Shown here: one piece after another, positions 25,971-27,263 of the stretch
Layout of the letters: every line of letters begins with the position of its first letter
Position numbering within the stretch: position 1 is the first letter of the stretch
IMG/VR virus record: IMGVR_UViG_3300032213_002318
Coordinates: 1-27,263 of that record
Strand: one strand, 5' to 3'
Source of the DNA: a virus
Length of the DNA stretch: 27,263 nt
Position numbers and translations under genes: made by a program
Notes under the pieces: model-generated
Databases searched by the model: none
The model's input: the letters and a program-made list of their open reading frames with translations, nothing else
Told to the model about the DNA's origin: nothing

Positions 25971-26698
25971 TGTCGTTTTCACCTAATCTATTTTTATCAA
26001 ACATTAAAGGCAAAGACGGTCTAGCCCGTCCTGCTCGTTACGAAGTAATTCTTCCAATACCAGAATATATTGGAAATGCCATAAGCAACTCTGTTATTGA
26101 AAAGATTTTGAACTTACCTAATTCTGTCTTTTCTGAAATTACAGGTGCAATAGGAAATGCTTTAGGTCAAAAAAATGATGCACAGAAAAGTGCAAATCCT
26201 GGAATGACAAGATATCTTGCATTACAATGTGAAACTGCCGAATTACCAGGAAAAACTATACAGACTGAAGATGTAAAAATATATGGACCAATTTTCAAAG
26301 TTCCATATCAAACACAATATGCTGAAACGTCTTTGACGTTTTTATGTACAAATGAATTTTATGAGCGTAAATTATTTGATCGTTGGATGGAAGCAATCAT
26401 GCCAACCGATACTAATAATTTACGTTTTCCAAAGGGTCAAAATTCAAGATACTTGACACAAATTACGATAACACAGTTTGATGATTTAATAAAACAAATA
26501 TATGCAGTAAATCTAATTGATGCTTTTCCAATAGGAATAGCAGCACAACCACTGAGTTGGTCAGAAGAGGGTTTTCATCGTTTGACTGTTCAGTTTGCCT
26601 ATCAGAGATTTGAAACAATTTACGAAGGAAAATACAATCTTGGTGCAGCCGCAGCCTCTATATTTGGCACAGGCATATCAAGATTACTATCATTTTAA
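25970..26698 (+). CDS. 54: Baseplate tail-tube initiator gp54-like protein
   Basis: This 242-residue protein has the tail-tube fold of the gp19/gp48/gp54 group. Visible points are ALQCETAELPGKTI (about 83-97), YGPIFKVPYQTQYAETSLTF, the LFDRWMEAI segment, and a C-terminal SWSEEGFHRLTVQFAYQRFE. Residues 35-80 look like a loop or amphipathic helix. T4 gp54 (320 aa) sits on gp48 and starts tube polymerisation. A plain tail-tube protein (gp19) is the main alternative, but the hub-protein gene downstream favours gp54. AGAGGA lies 9 bases before the ATG. Confidence 0.78.
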   Translation: MSFSPNLFLSNIKGKDGLARPARYEVILPIPEYIGNAISNSVIEKILNLPNSVFSEITGAIGNALGQKNDAQKSANPGMTRYLALQCETAELPGKTIQTEDVKIYGPIFKVPYQTQYAETSLTFLCTNEFYERKLFDRWMEAIMPTDTNNLRFPKGQNSRYLTQITITQFDDLIKQIYAVNLIDAFPIGIAAQPLSWSEEGFHRLTVQFAYQRFETIYEGKYNLGAAAASIFGTGISRLLSF

Positions 26699-26715
26699 TT
26701 TAATGTGAGGTTATT

Positions 26716-27263
26716 ATGTTACCTAAAATAGATGTACCAATTTACGAATTAACATTACCACTAACGAAAAAGTCAATTAGATTTAGACCATTTTTGGTAA
26801 AAGAAGAAAAGATTCTGCTAATGGCAATGGAATCAGATGAAGCAGATTCTATTCTTTTGGCAGTTAAACAAATTTTGACAAACTGCTGCATTGATGAGTT
26901 GGTTGTAGATGATCTGCCAATTACAGACATAGAATATCTGTTTTTAAATCTACGTGCAAGATCGGTTAATGAGGTAGTTGAGTTACCGTATAAGTGTAAC
27001 AACAAAATTCTAAATGATGGCAAAGAAAAAGAATGTGGCAACATCGTTAAAATTGAGATGAACTTGCTTGACATACATCCTGAGGTACACACGGAAAAAG
27101 TTGAATCAATTCCACTCGATTCAAAGATGGGGTTAATGATTAAGTACCCATCATTCAAAATGGTAGAAGAAGCACAAAAACAAGAAGTCTCTGAAGTTGA
27201 CAAACTTATGGGTGTTTTGGTTGCATGTATTGATGGCGTATATACTGAAGAAACTATTTTTTA
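26716..27263 (+). CDS. 26: Baseplate hub protein, gp26/gp51-type, partial (cut by window end)
   Basis: An open frame of 182 codons runs from the ATG at 26716 to the right edge. GAGG (26707-26710) sits 5 bases ahead of the start. The N-terminus (MLPKIDVPIYELTLPLTKKS then IRFRPFLVKEEKILLMAME) is characteristic of the T4 baseplate-hub family that contains gp26 and gp51. The middle carries VELPYKCNN and ECGN, two cysteines about 13 residues apart that may be a reduced metal site. T4 gp26 is 208 residues, so most of the protein is present. It follows gp54 by 17 bases. gp26 and gp51 cannot be separated with certainty here. Confidence 0.82.
   Translation, partial: MLPKIDVPIYELTLPLTKKSIRFRPFLVKEEKILLMAMESDEADSILLAVKQILTNCCIDELVVDDLPITDIEYLFLNLRARSVNEVVELPYKCNNKILNDGKEKECGNIVKIEMNLLDIHPEVHTEKVESIPLDSKMGLMIKYPSFKMVEEAQKQEVSEVDKLMGVLVACIDGVYTEETIF

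Noticed and set aside
26742-27203. 153-residue minus-strand ORF at the right end
   Set aside because: It is antisense to the partial gp26-type gene, which has a good ribosome site and family-like N-terminus.

Overview
The window looks like the baseplate and tail-fibre region of a T4-like (contractile-tailed) phage with an AT-rich genome. The evidence is a run of recognisable T4 structural homologues: gp4, probably gp2, gp54, gp26 (or gp51), gp48, gp53, gp27, gp5, gp5.4 (PAAR), gp25, gp6, gp7 and gp8. The protein styles (a very large DUF4815-type protein, Asn/Thr-rich beta repeats, small fibre cassettes) recall marine and freshwater T4-like phages that infect cyanobacteria, SAR11-type or similar aquatic bacteria. 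The host cannot be fixed from this sequence. Coding density is close to 100 percent. I see no tRNA, CRISPR array, insertion sequence, or gene-free stretch over 300 bases.

Layout. A divergent point lies at about 24908-24941. To its right, on the plus strand, are gp4 (head completion), a gp2-like protein, gp54 (tail-tube initiator) and a partial gp26-type hub protein cut by the window end. To its left, on the minus strand, runs one long, tightly packed late operon in transcription order: gp48, gp53, gp27, gp5 without a visible lysozyme domain, a 65-residue protein, a 319-residue protein of unknown function, a PAAR spike tip, gp25, gp6, a rearranged gp7, gp8, a 2078-residue DUF4815-type protein, a 73-residue coiled-coil protein, a fibre protein with 60-residue repeats, three small beta-rich proteins, and a very glycine-rich protein that runs off the left edge. 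Many junctions are TAATG or ATGA overlaps.

How the genes work together. gp27, gp5 and PAAR would form the hub and spike. gp25, gp53, gp6, gp7 and gp8 would form the wedges. gp48 and gp54 cap the baseplate and start the tail tube. The left 4.2 kb, together with the DUF4815-type protein, would carry host recognition. Motifs close to the T4 late promoter (TATAAATA-like) sit before several genes.

Most notable observations: a GxGY beta module recurs inside four different baseplate proteins. The gp7 homologue begins at what is the C-terminal part of T4 gp7 and carries a long repeat extension. The glycine-rich protein holds three tandem modules of about 270 residues and is not visible as a closed ORF because it leaves the window.
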